From the NCBI RefSeq assembly GCF_036711975.1, contig NC_091967.1, positions 2,728,001 through 2,792,000 of the forward strand: a stretch of 64,000 bases of DNA. Reading direction: 5' to 3'. Below the pieces are notes generated by a model. That model ran no database searches, was not told where the DNA came from, and saw only the letters and a list, made by a program, of their open reading frames with translations. A program made the position numbers and the translations under genes. Shown one piece after another: positions 26,052 to 37,873 of this stretch (its first letter is position 1; every line of letters begins with the position of its first letter). Origin of the DNA: Onthophagus taurus (taxonomy: Eukaryota > Arthropoda > Insecta > Coleoptera > Scarabaeidae).

Positions 26052-27383
26052 TTAATTTTTATACAATTGCATAAAAGATTTATCTTCAGGATATTGTAAC
26101 CAATTTTCCTTAGAATATTTCGTGTTCTGATTTTCGATAACATGGAAAGTATAAGCATGTCGCGACTTTCCCGATCGATTTGCTTCGCTAAAATGAACCA
26201 CCTGACCATCAATCAAAATGCAAGACCCTATAAGAAAATTAATTCATAAAATATTTAGTTTTAAAATTATTTCATAAATTATAAAGAGGATACCTTTTGG
26301 TACTGGGACTGGAATGAAAGAACTCATTTGGTAAAACGGCGCTGGTTTATCGTAAATCAAAAAATCTTCTGATGATTCATCCGGATTTCTTAAATACCTT
26401 CTGTGTACACCGCTTTTATGAGAACCTTTTATAAAACGTAAACATCCATTTTCTACGGTTGCATCGTCAAGGGCTATCCAAAAACCGATTATTTTCGTTG
26501 GTTCTGTGTAAAGATATGAAGCATCTTGATGGGGAATAACTAATAAAAAAATTTTTATAAATCTATTAATAGAAAATAGATAATTTTTCATAACAATTGA
26601 TTAAAAGAAGCCAACAATTTTTGGGCAAACATCTTGAACCATTTAAAACACCACACCAAACGCAATCTATTTTTAATTTTTCATTCAACTGAACGCCAAC
26701 CTTTCTAAACTGAAACCTTTCCGCTGAGTCACCCAGTAAATATATGCATTACCAAAAATTCGCGAATAAAAATGTAGGCGTTTCCTAAAAAACTCACCAA
26801 CGCTGCCAATTCCTGGATTCTTAAAAATGTACATGCTTTGAGGTATCACAGGATCTTGAAACCCCAATTGAAAACAAGTTTCCTTTACTCGAACATCTAA
26901 AGTTATGGCTCTGAAAACATCGTTTAATTCGTGAAGAGCATGTCCGATTTTATTTAGAGCTTTGTTTTCAGGAACTAGAAGTTCTCCATCGCTCCCGATA
27001 GCTCCCGTTTCGTAGAAATAACTGATTTTATCCGCACTTTCCAGAAAGTACTTATTTTTATTCTGTGAATTTTAGATAAATTTAGAGTAAATAGTGATAA
27101 ATTTGATCAGTCAAACCTGTGTTGATTCAGCAGAACTAAAAGTTGATCTTTGCGATTTTTCAGGCATCGATTCAATTAATTTTTCTGATTCTTGTTTTAA
27201 AGCATCCACTTCTTCGTTTGTAAGAAATCCTTCCATAACCGCATATCCATCGGTAACAAACTATAAAAAAATTCGTATTGAAATATAATATAAATCATAA
27301 TTTAATGCAACATTGAAGGCCTCCTACAATGTAACGGTCACTATTTAATTTTTGAAACGTACTTTTTGTAACAAATCGGACAT
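26052..27383 (-). CDS. PHYHD1: Phytanoyl-CoA dioxygenase domain-containing protein 1
   Basis: Fe(II)/2-oxoglutarate-dependent oxygenase of the PhyH family; the physiological substrate of PHYHD1 is not settled. Minus-strand exons 27383-27363, 27260-27117, 27062-26798, 26539-26294 and 26227-26052 join in phase to 283 residues (human 291). The iron triad is His147-x-Asp149 in [13 protein letters not shown] and His237 in [19 protein letters not shown], with Arg248 placed to bind 2-oxoglutarate. Other hallmarks are [27 protein letters not shown] and [16 protein letters not shown]. The first coding exon is only seven codons (MSDLLQK) and was found because the next exon lacks a start and the join is in phase; this is the least certain exon. 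No targeting signal is evident, which suggests a cytosolic enzyme. Confidence 0.92.
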
Positions 27384-29350
27384 TTTTAAATATTGATAAA
27401 CTCTTAACACGGTCACTTGGAATATAGAGATAAACTCGAATGAGTTTAGTGAAAATTAGACTACTAGCGATAGGTTGAACTTGAACACATGTGTAACTCA
27501 GTTGTTGATTCAAATGGTGTTTTAACCGGGGAGGTGACGAACATGCGCAATGTGTTCTATTTCAAAAATAATAATTTATTTAATAAAATAAGTATTAAAA
27601 GGTTTATATAATATAATAATATTTTTTTATAAATAGATATTACATAATTATATAGGTATCAAGGTGGAAAAGCCGCAAAGCTTTTTAAAGCAAGCGTGTC
27701 ATTTACTCAATTCGAAAGCAAAGTATAAAGTGGTGATTTAAAAATTTGAATCATTCGGCTATTTGCAATGAAAGCATTCATTGCCAGCGTTTATATAAAA
27801 TAAAATGAGGGGGCAAAATAAATAATAACAATATTAGATAGGGAATTAGTGAGTTTAGTTTGAAAATAATTTATTTAGTTTGACAGTAGCAGTTTGACAG
27901 TTGACAAATAAATGTCAAATTCATGAAATTTTCTATAATGTAAGAGCATTTTGATATATGCGGCTCTAAAATGAATTTGTAATCAAATTAAAATGCTTCT
28001 TGTTTTTTACATATATACAAATCACAAAAAATAGCTTCTACTTCGAATGAAACATTTAAAATGTATTTTTAATAAATATGTAAGATGGCGCTTGAATATG
28101 TAAGTGTATATTTGGTTACATACATACATAAAATAGTAAAGAAATATCAATATTATAGTGTTATTAAGATTATAAACTTAAGATTAAAGATGTATTAGCT
28201 ATGTAGATAACATATGTAATTAAAAAGATTATTAAACTTCCTAAAGCTTTCTATTTTCATTAAAAATGTACATATTTGACCTTGACAGTTCTTTCGCAAA
28301 CTATAAATCAAAAACCACACATGCTTTCTCTTTACGAAATCATTCTCAATTAACACTAGTTAACAAAATAAAAAAAAATACAGATTCAGTACCATGTTAA
28401 TATAAATTTTTCTATTGTATTCCTTTATTTTTGAACAAAACAACTTGTATAATTGCTTTTAAACCTTGGAAGTAATGTAAAACGTGGTAAAACTGCGAAA
28501 CTGGTTCTTATTAATGCTTCGAATACTCATTAAGTACGTAAGAGTTGTTGTGAAAAGATAACAATTAATTATTTTGAGTTAATACGTAAGTATATGTTTT
28601 TATTTTAAGTAAAAAAAAATTGGGAAAACTGGTTTCGGTTGGGTTATTAATAAAAATTAGTATTAAAATTTCATATTTTATCAACATTTTTAACAATGAA
28701 AATCTTTACATTTTGATCCTAAATTACAAAAAAAGTAGTTGATTTAGCAGAAAAAAACGGTGAATACTGAAAAGGCAATAAGTAACAATATATTTAATAC
28801 AAGTAAAGTGTGAACAAAAATTTTAATAAGGAATTTTAATAATTTTTTGTCACATTGTTATTTCCTATTGTAAACATTATCAAAGTCGTCCATCACAATC
28901 TGATTAGACAACATAATCATTATCACAATTCCACTTTTGTCATTTTATAAGTTAAGATCATAATAAATCGAGAGCTAATAAATTATACTTTAACAACTTA
29001 GATGATAAGATAACAACTTTAAAATATAGCAATAAAATAGTCTAACATAACCGATTCATTTTTAAGTAGACAAGACGTTGAAGTACATGTACATAATGAT
29101 AAAGGTAAGTGCAAATTTATCTTTCTTAATGTACGTCTTTAGTATTGTTTAATTTTGTACGGTTAATAATAAAAATTAATTTTCTTGTTGTTCTTTCTAC
29201 CTCTCATTAAGAAAAATTAATAATAATAAATAAAGAAATTATTTTTGTACACTGTCATGATACAATTAATATATAACATATATACAAAAGCAATTTCTTT
29301 AAAAATAAATTCGATTTTATTATAAAAATAAATATAAAAAAATACCACCT
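27384..29350. other. Intergenic region between PHYHD1 and the MFSD6-type gene
   Basis: About 2 kb of AT-rich DNA with no ORF of note, RNA gene or tandem repeat seen. A minus-strand AATAAA lies near 29315, shortly after the last MFSD6-type exon. Confidence 0.5.
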
Positions 29351-32300
29351 TCAAGACTTCCATTGGCCATTTATAATGTTGATGGCGTCCAGAGGAGCTG
29401 CGTATTGAACCTCCGAATCTAAAAATACAAATTTAAGATAATAAAATAAAAACGATTAAATAGAAAAAACAATTTCATCAATAAGCAAACGAACATATAA
29501 TTAAAAAAAAACGAAGGTAAGTAAATATAAAGACAATTAAGATAATTAGAAATGTATACAATTCCTTAAAACAACATATCCTCATTTTCTTACGCGATTT
29601 ATGGAGTATCAAAGTTTTTAAGTTCGCTAGTTACTGAAATAAAAAAAATAAAAAGTGAAATCTATATTTTTTTGTATTATTCATATTATCTAATCTAATG
29701 ACGCTAACTTTATTGCAGGGTTTAGTTTGAAACTTGAAAAACAACCAAATTTAATTTCTTTAAAAGTATTACTTATTATTGAGTTCATATTGATAAAGAA
29801 GCTTTAAGTTTAGCAAACGTCATATTTGACAGTTACTTGACATTGAAAATTCAAATTTATTATTTAAATAATTAAAACATCGATATTAACATTTCCAAGT
29901 CGAATTAAAGTTGATATAAAATCTTTAAGTTTGGTAAACGTGATAAGTCGATGCTGAAACGTCATATTTGACAGTTATTTGTCATAGAAAACTCAAATTT
30001 ATTATTTAAAACATCGATATTAACATTTCCAAGTCGGTCTCAAATTTATGTAGAAAATATAAGTTTGGTAAACGTCATAAGTTGATGTTGAAACGTCAAA
30101 TTTATTATTTAAATAATTAAAACATCGATATTATCATTTCCAAGTCGAATTAAAGTTGATATAAAATCTTTAAGTTTGGTAAACGTGATAAGTCGATGCT
30201 AAAACGTCATATTTGACAGTTGCTTGTCATTAAAAGGTCAAATTTATTATTTAAATAATTAAAATATGGATATTAACATTTCCACGTCAAGTTCAAGTTA
30301 ATGTAGAATCTTTAAGTTTGATAAACGTCGTAAGTTGATGTTGAAATGTCAAATTTATTATTTAAATAATTAAAACATCGATATTAAAATTTCTAAGTCG
30401 AATTAAAGTTGATATAAAATCTTTAAGGTTGGTGAAAATCGTAAGTTGATGTTAAAATGTCATATTTGACAGTTACTTGACATTGAAAAGTCAAATTAAT
30501 TATTTAAATAATTAAAATATCGATATTAACATTTCCAAGTCGAATTAAAGTTGATATAAAATCTTTAAGTTTGGTAAACGTGATAAGTCGATGCTGAAAC
30601 GTCATCTTTGACAGTTGCTTGTCATTAAAAGGTCAAATTTATTATTTAAATAATTAAAACATGGATATTAACATTTCCACGTCAAGTTCAAGTTGATGTA
30701 GAATCTTTAAGTTTGATAAACGTCGTAAGTTGATGTTGAAATGTCAAATTTATTATTTAAATAATTAAAATATCGATATTAACATTTCCAAGTCGAATTA
30801 AAGTTGATATAAAATCTTTAAGGTTGGTAAACGTCGTAAGTTGATGTTGAAATGTCATATTTGACAGTTACTTGACATTGAAAAGTCAAATTAATTATTT
30901 AAATAATTAAAACATCGATATTAACATTTCCAAGTCGAATTAAAGTTGATATAAAATCTTTAAGTTTGGTAAACGTGATAAGTCGATGCTGAAACGTCAT
31001 CTTTGACAGTTGCTTGTCATTAAAAGGTCAAATTTATTATTTAAATAATTAAAACATGGATATTAACATTTCCACGTCAAGTTCAAGTTGATGTAGAATC
31101 TTTAAGTTTGATAAACGTCGTAAGTTGATGTTGAAACGTCAAATTTATTATTTAAATAATTAAAACATCGATATTAACATTTCCAAGTCGAATTAAAGTT
31201 GATATAAAATCTTTAAGTTTGGTAAACGTGATAAGTCGATGCTGAAACGTCATATTTGATAGTTACTTGACATTGAAAAGTCAAATTAATTATTTAAATA
31301 ATTAAAACATCGATATTAACATTTCCAAGTCGGTCTCAAATTTATGTAGAAAGTATAAGTTTGATAAACGTGATAAGTCGATACTGAAACGTCATCTTTG
31401 ACAGTTACTTGTCATTGAAAGGTCAAATTTATTATTTAAATAATTAAAACATGGATATTAATATTTCCACGTCAAGTTCAAGTTGATGTACAATCTTTAT
31501 GTTTGATAAACGTCGTAAGTTGATGTTGAAATGTCAAATTTATTATTTAAATAATTAAAATATCGATATTAACATTTCCAAGTCGAATTAAAGTTGATAT
31601 AAAATCTTTAAGGTTGGTAAACGTCGTAAGTTGATGTTGAAATGTCATATTTGACAGTTACCATATGATAAAAGTAATAAGTTTTTTTGTTATTATAAAA
31701 TACATAAAAAAATGTTTCAATAAAACGTTAACATTATAAGCTTCGATTTATAGAAATTTTTTCATTATTTTTAAGATAAAGAAAATATTAACTTTTATTA
31801 TTTCTACAAAATTGCAACAAAAATATGTACTAAACAACTCTGTACAAACTACCCAAATAAACTACCGTTCTTAATACCAAAATTTAAAGCTAATACAAAC
31901 ACATACTATTTACAATATATTCTCACCATAAAGTTAAAAACAAATTAATGAGAAATAATCCCTTTGCCCTAAATCTACTCTTTACCTTGCGGAGATTTCC
32001 TCATAATGAATTGAAGTGCAGCGTGCACTACACATAAAGATAACGATGATATTCCAAAAATCCTAAACGTCCATACTCCCCCAACTTCTTCCAAGAGTTG
32101 ACCACCAAGCAAACTACCTAATGAGACTCCGACGCCCTCGAAAACAGCACCAAATAAACCCTAACATAAAATAATCAAATTTGTATATTAAAAACCTTTT
32201 AAAATAAACATAATTTTACCTGCATTGTGGTTTCTGTCCCAGGTGGTGCTACTATACTAGCATAAGATGCCATAGCAGCGTAAAATAACCCGTAAGTAAC

Positions 32301-34003
32301 CCCATTTAATAATTCAATGGGTAAAAAGTACCAAGGATTGCTTATTACTGAATATAAGACAAATCTAATTCCCATAACACATAAAATTACAGTCATTGCG
32401 TGAACGTGACCAATACGTTTTAAAATGGAACCGGATACAAAGAAAAATGGTAATTCTCCAAGAAGGCATTGCACACCCATTATTAAACCCTCAAGTGTTT
32501 TAATCCATTCCATGTAGCCGCAACCTTGTGATTTCGCGAGATCCTCTATTAACCAAAAGAAAAAGTTCCAAATTAAACCTGTACACATTCCAACGAAAAT
32601 ACAAAATACTACAAAAATTATTATTCGTATGTTTTTGAATAAAAGTGCGACATCATGGAAGATTCTGGTTGTCATTTCCTTTTGGGTGTACTAAAAATAA
32701 TTATATAGATTAAAATAAACTAGCTGATTCGTTTTATTTACCTTAATATTCAATGAAATTATAAAATCGACGATAAGAAGTGACGCCCCAAGATAGAAAA
32801 CTGGTAAATAATATTTTGACGTTCCAGAACTTGAGGTATCAATCATAAAACCGGATATTATCGAGAATACTCCCCATCCTAAAGCTCCAAACGATCTTTG
32901 TACACCATATTTATTTGGTTGATTCTCTAAAATAAAAGTTATCAAGATATTTCAAGTTATTGAATATGAGTTTTGATTGTTATACTAACCTAACATAGCG
33001 AAACACACAGCATCGGTAACACTAACAACAATTGCTTGTCCAACCCAACCAATAATCATGAATAAAAATACCAACCAAAATTCGTAAGTATGATAAAATT
33101 CGTTATTCTCAACAGTAGGTTGCTTTAAAATTTCATTAAGAAGAAACTCATTGCATTTCACATCACACATTGTTGAAATATGATGTGCAGCATCAACACA
33201 ATTTGGATAATACTGTTTATTGTCAAATATGGCATGTTGAATTTTAAAATATAAACAGCTCCCCATATGTTGAAAATGCTGTATTGGCAAGATTACAGAA
33301 AATTCTAAATGATCTCCACTTTGTTCACCACAGTACTTATCCACTTTCCAACCTTCACAGACTGTTTTATAATATTCCGGTTTCATTTCACAATTAATCT
33401 ACAAAAAAAATCGTTTTAACCAAAAATTATTTTTTTAAAAAGGTATATCTCTTTACATCACATTGAATAGATCCATTTTCACCAACTTCAAGTAATAATT
33501 CTTCAACTGTACATGTATTGTTTGCATTGCAGGTGTCTAAGAATGCGTAAGATTGATCACAAGCTAAATGCATCGGTCTTTCAACAGCAATCGAAGGTGA
33601 ATGATAGGTGGCAAGAAAAGCTGCTGCAGTAACCAAAATAAAAGTTAGAAAAATCATTTTTTGACACCGATAACGATCTGCAATTGCCCCAAAAAGTGGC
33701 TTCGCTAACATCCCCATTATTGTCATTACAGTGTACATTACACCTACGATAGTACTCGAAATACCTAATTGTCTTGCATATATTGATAAAAAAGGTACAA
33801 TTGGTGCTGTTCCTGTTAAAATTAAAGAAAATGTAGAATATATTTTAATTTAAATAATTTTTTTAAGTATTAAAATGTCAAGAGACATAACCTCAAAATT
33901 TTTAAACAAACTTTTTTTATTAAATCTAATAATTACCGGCGTTCCAAAAAAAGTAATGTAGCTTCATATAAAGCATTTTGCGATTAATCTTGAAATCCAA
34001 CAT
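29351..34003 (-). CDS. MFSD6: MFSD6-type major facilitator superfamily transporter
   Basis: Multi-pass transporter of the MFSD6 branch of the major facilitator superfamily; substrate unknown. Minus-strand exons 34003-33937, 33812-33457, 33398-32990, 32926-32742, 32690-32220, 32160-31986 and 29418-29351 join in phase to 576 residues. It starts MLDFKINRKMLYMKLHYFFW, followed by NAGTAPIVPFLSIYARQLG and the MFS-type loop LAKPLFGAIADRYR. A Cys-rich extracellular loop (residues about 95-235) comes next, then HTYEFWLVFLFMIIGW and the characteristic RSFGALGWGVFSIISG. The C-half helices run through GVQCLLGELPFFFVSG and LNGVTYGLFYAAMASY. The sixth exon ends at a consensus donor whose in-phase partner encodes DSEVQYAAPLDAINIINGQW..., followed by a stop and AATAAA. 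If that last intron is not removed, the protein ends GKE at 31975. The last intron contains a tandem array. Confidence 0.88.
29880..31665 (+). repeat. Tandem array of two alternating unit lengths (about 141 and 111 bp)
   Basis: Fourteen units share AACATTTCCAAGTCGAATTA (or a variant), then AAAATCTTTAAG, a GATAAGTCGATGCTGAAACG-type block and TTATTATTTAAATAATTAAA. Long units carry an extra segment with TTTGACAGTTACTTGACATT; short units lack it. Unit starts at about 29892, 30028, 30138, 30279, 30390, 30530, 30672, 30784, 30926, 31070, 31180, 31321, 31463 and 31576 give the order L S L S L L S L L S L L S, followed by a terminal unit. The right two-thirds therefore repeat as a roughly 395-bp L-L-S higher-order block. 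It lies within the last intron of the MFSD6-type gene. The first unit grades into unique sequence from about 29790. Confidence 0.9.
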
Positions 34004-34642
34004 GTTTATTTTGATTTTCTTAAACCCGTTTCTTTAACCAGGAAAATTATAACATAACCTATAAAACCGAAGGTTTCAAGTCCAATGTAAATTTATTAGA
34101 TTCAATGTTGAGTATTTAGAGCACTTTGATACGATTGGGCTTGGTTTTTAATTCGTTTCTTTCTATTTAATCGTGCAAAGTACACATTTTTTTGCACGCT
34201 TGCAAAACTTTTAACGTTTCAAATTAATTTACACGTTAACACATTTTAACCTTTGCGATTTAAAAGATTTGAGCGACTCGTCCACGTAATTCAATCGAAA
34301 ACAGGTTCAAATATAAATAAAGGTCGAAGTTTTTACCAAATAATTAAGAACCCGCTTATAAAAACACGTCGAATAGTTTGAAATTAATATTGCTACTAAT
34401 CAACTGGTTTATCATTTTTATTATTTATTTAATCGTAAAATGAAAAAAAAAAATCATTTATGATATAATCCAATCAATTTTTTATCTTGAACAATATTGA
34501 TAAATGACTAGACTATATACATAGATTTAATTACAATTTTTATAACATTGTAATGTTAGACTGATTATTGAATTTCAATATTGTTCTGAGTCATCTGAGT
34601 AATGTAAACTGCATATTACTAAACATGTTTCTCTTTTGTATA
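34004..34642. other. Upstream region of the MFSD6-type gene
   Basis: About 640 bp of AT-rich DNA preceding the first MFSD6-type coding exon (minus strand). It presumably contains the promoter and 5' UTR. No repeat was recognised up to the TIR of the element beginning near 34643. Confidence 0.4.
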
Positions 34643-34793
34643 TACAGAGTGATTTACATAAGAACCGACACAGAGCAGGGACTATATATGATGACAATAA
34701 ATTAAGATGATTTAATCTCTATACTAAGTTGTACCCCTGAGGAGTTATAGGCCTTGAAAGTTGGGTCTTAAATTTTTAAAACATTGAACATCT

Positions 34794-37274
34794 TTAACCC
34801 TTTGTGTCCCAAGAAGTCAAACATTTTGAAACTTTGTGACAGAATCAGACAGAATTAAAACGCTATCAAAATACACTCAGTAAAGGCCTTTGAAATAAAA
34901 TTTTAGCAAAATATGCAATCCCCCTATTTTCGCATAGCTAAGTGTCAAAAAAAATGCTAATTCAAAAATTCCTGGAAACCGTGTTTATTGAAAATAAGAA
35001 ATAAACCTTATTTTAAATTGAAGCTTGAAGCTTTCTGTTTAAATCGATCTATAACAATCGATGGGTTGAATTAAAAAAATATTGAGAAAAAGAGTATTGA
35101 GTTAAAACTAACATTTTCGTATAACCTAAAAAAAGATGCTAATTTAAAAATTCCTGGAAGCCGTATTTATTGAAATTAAAGAATGAGACTTATTGTAAAT
35201 TAAAGCTCAAAGCTTTCTTTTTAAAATGATGTATAATAATTGTTGGGTTGGATTGGAAAAATATAGAGAAAAAAAATTTTGAAACAAAACTTACATTTTC
35301 GAATAACCTAAAAATGTTAAAAAGATGCTAATTTAAAAATTCCTGTAAGCCGTATTTATGGAAATTAAGGAATGAGACTTATTCTATATTAAAGCTCAAA
35401 GCTTTCTCTTTAAAATGATGTATAATAATTGTTGGGTTGGATTGGAAAAATATTTTAAAAAAATGTTGAAATAAAACACATTTTCGTATAACCTAAGAGT
35501 GCCAAAAAAGATGCTAATTTAAAAATTCCTGGAAGCCATTTTTATTGAAATTAAGGAATAAAACTTATTTTAAATTAAAGCTCAAAGCTTTCTCTTTAAA
35601 ATGATGTATAATAATTGTTGGGTTGGATTGGAAAAATATAGAGAAAAAAAATTTTGAAACAAAACTTACATTTTCGAATAACCTAAAAATGTTAAAAAGA
35701 TGCTAATTTAAAAATTCCTGTAAGCCGTATTTATTGAAATTAAGGAATGAAACTTATTTTAAATTAAAGCTCAAAGCTTTGTCTTTAAAATGATGTATAA
35801 TAATTGTTGGGTTGGATTGGAAAAATATAGAGAAAAAAAAAGTTGAAATAAAACTTACATTTTCGTATAACCTAAGAGTGTCAAAAAAGATGCTAATTTA
35901 AAAATTCCTGTAAGCCGTATTTATTGAAATTAAGGAATGAAACTTATTTTAAATTAAAGCTCAAAGCTTTCTCTTTAAAATGATGTATAATAATTGTTGG
36001 GTTGGATTAGAAAAATATAGAGAAAAAAAAAGTTGAAATAAAACTTACATTTTCGTATAACCTAAGAGTGTCAAAAAAGATGCTAATTTAAAAATTCCTG
36101 TAAGCCGTATTTATTGAAATTAAGGAATGAAACTTATTTTAAATTAAAGCTCAAAGCTTTCTCTTTAAAATGATGTATAATAATTGTTGGGTTGGATTAG
36201 AAAAATACAGAGAAAAAAAAAGTTGAAATAAAACTTACATTTTCGTATAACCTAAGAGTGTCAAAAAAGATGCTAATTTAAAAATTCCTGTAAGCCGTAT
36301 TTATTAAAATTAAGGAATGAAACTTATTTTAAATTAAAGCTCAAAGCTTTCTCTTTAAAATGATGTATAATAATTGTTGGGTTGGATTAGAAAAATATAG
36401 AGAAAAAAAAAGTTGAAATAAAACTTACATTTTCGTATAACCTAAGAGTGTCAAAAAAGATGCTAATTTAAAAATTCCTGTAAGCCGTATTTATTGAAAT
36501 TAAGGAATGAAACTTATTTTAAATTAAAGCTCAAAGCTTTCTCTTTAAAATGATGTATAATAATTGTTGGGTTGGATTAGAAAAATATAGAGAAAAAAAA
36601 AGTTGAAATAAAACTTACATTTTCGTATAACCTAAGAGTGTCAAAAAAGATGCTAATTTAAAAATTCCTGTAAGCCGTATTTATTGAAATTAAGGAATGC
36701 AACTTATTTTAAATTAAAGCTCAAAGCTTTGTCTTTAAAATGATGTATAATAATTGTTGGGTTGGATTGGAAAAATATAGAGAAAAAAAAAGTTGAAATA
36801 AAACTTACATTTTCGAATAACCTAAAAATGTTAAAAAGATGCTAATTTAAAAATTCCTGTAAGCCGTATTTATTGAAATTAAGGAATGCAACTTATTTTA
36901 AATTAAAGCTCAAAGCTTTCTCTTTAAAATGATGTATAATAATTGTTGGGTTGGATTAGAAAAATATAGAGAAAAAAAAAGTTGAAATCACACCTAATAA
37001 CCATTTATCAAAGAAATACCTTCTTGAACAACAAAATTCAACAGCACCACTTTTCACTAAACTTCTAACCTCACATCTGGATGAATAAGTTTAAAGTGTA
37101 CCTAAAAATCTTACAATGCGGATTGCGACGTTTTTTATACAGATTATTTCTTGTATACACTTGTATAGTAGAAAGTACAGACAGCTCTAAATGCGCCGAA
37201 TAGATAACTACAGTTTAAAATGAGTGTTTAAAATTACCGGTACTTTAAAGTACCGTCGGGACACAAAGGGTTAA
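34794..37274 (-). mobile_element. TTAA-bounded piggyBac-like nonautonomous element carrying a satellite array (copy 2)
   Basis: It starts TTAACCCTTTGTGTCCCAAG at 34794 and ends GTCGGGACACAAAGGGTTAA at 37274. The left end (continuing AAGTCAAA) equals the complement of the right end of copy 1. The right end, with GGTACTTTAAAGTACC and TCTATTCGGCGCATTTAGA in complement, equals the left end of copy 1. This is therefore the same element in inverse orientation, with TTAA at both ends. Near its right end is about 200 bp of non-array sequence (37000-37200) shared in part with copy 1. No transposase is present. Confidence 0.8.
34930..36995 (-). repeat. 190-bp satellite array inside TTAA element, about 11 units
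   Basis: Complement of the unit found at 10.1-12.6 kb, with GATGCTAATTTAAAAATTCC, AAAGCTCAAAGCTTT and TTGTTGGGTTGGATT landmarks. Unit landmarks at about 35226, 35415, 35602, 35792, 35982, 36172, 36362, 36552, 36742 and 36932 give a period of 190 bp in the right part. The leftmost unit (about 35036) is the most diverged, and the seven central-right units are nearly identical, so the array was recently homogenised on that side. There are fewer variant types than in copy 1. Confidence 0.92.
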
Positions 37275-37326
37275 ACTAAAACTAGAACTAACAACTTTCG
37301 GGTTAAGCCGTGGGTTTTTTGAAAAA

Positions 37327-37632
37327 ATGTTTGACGTTTTGGATGCCATGTTGCAACCTTCTTCAGAAACAAGTTCAACATCGAACTTGTTTGATCAAAA
37401 ATTTTTAGCTGCGAAATTAGCGGTAACTAGAGACGAAGAAATTGTAGTGAACCTAACTCATGGCTACCGAATTATTGAATTTTTATATGTATTTACCTCA
37501 ATTTCGGAATTGGTTATCTGTAAAATATGTAAAAAACAAATTAGTTTTGATGAATCCAGTGTTCGTGGATTAGGATTTAAAATATCGATGGAATGTGAAT
37601 GTGGTGTTCAATATAATATATTGAGAAGATAG
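37327..37632 (+). pseudogene. Fragment of a Mutator-like transposase N-terminus (tentative)
   Basis: ORF of 101 residues. Its second half, LVICKICKKQISFDESSVRG followed by LGFKISMECECG, resembles the N-terminal zinc-binding module of insect Mutator-like (Phantom group) transposases, where two CxxC-type pairs bracket a GLGFK motif. The core DDE domain is absent, so this is at most a terminal fragment. It sits inside the outer TIR element, next to the TTAA transposon and a palindromic-repeat scrap (about 37277-37310). It could instead be a small host-like zinc-ribbon ORF. The family match is from memory and is uncertain. Confidence 0.4.
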
Positions 37633-37651
37633 TGTATTTAAAAAACATTGG

Positions 37652-37873
37652 CGTTTTCATAAAAAACTCAAATAACTAAAGACACGTATTTCGTTAATTT
37701 GAAATTGTACGTCAAACTTGACAAATAGGTTATAAAACCTTGATGTCAAATAACTTTATAACCTATTTGTCAACTTTGACATAAAATTTCATAGCCGACT
37801 ACTGAATTTTCGCTTATTTTAAGTAACATTACGAAATACGTGTCTTTACTTATTTAAGTTTTTTATGAAAACG
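37652..37873. mobile_element. Foldback MITE, about 220 bp
   Basis: Almost the whole length is an inverted repeat: CGTTTTCATAAAAAACTCAA on the left pairs with TTAAGTTTTTTATGAAAACG on the right. Further in, GACACGTATTTCGT pairs with ACGAAATACGTGTC, and GACAAATAGGTTATAAA pairs with TTTATAACCTATTTGTC. The centre is near 37755. No ORF is present. A target duplication is not clear. Confidence 0.75.
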
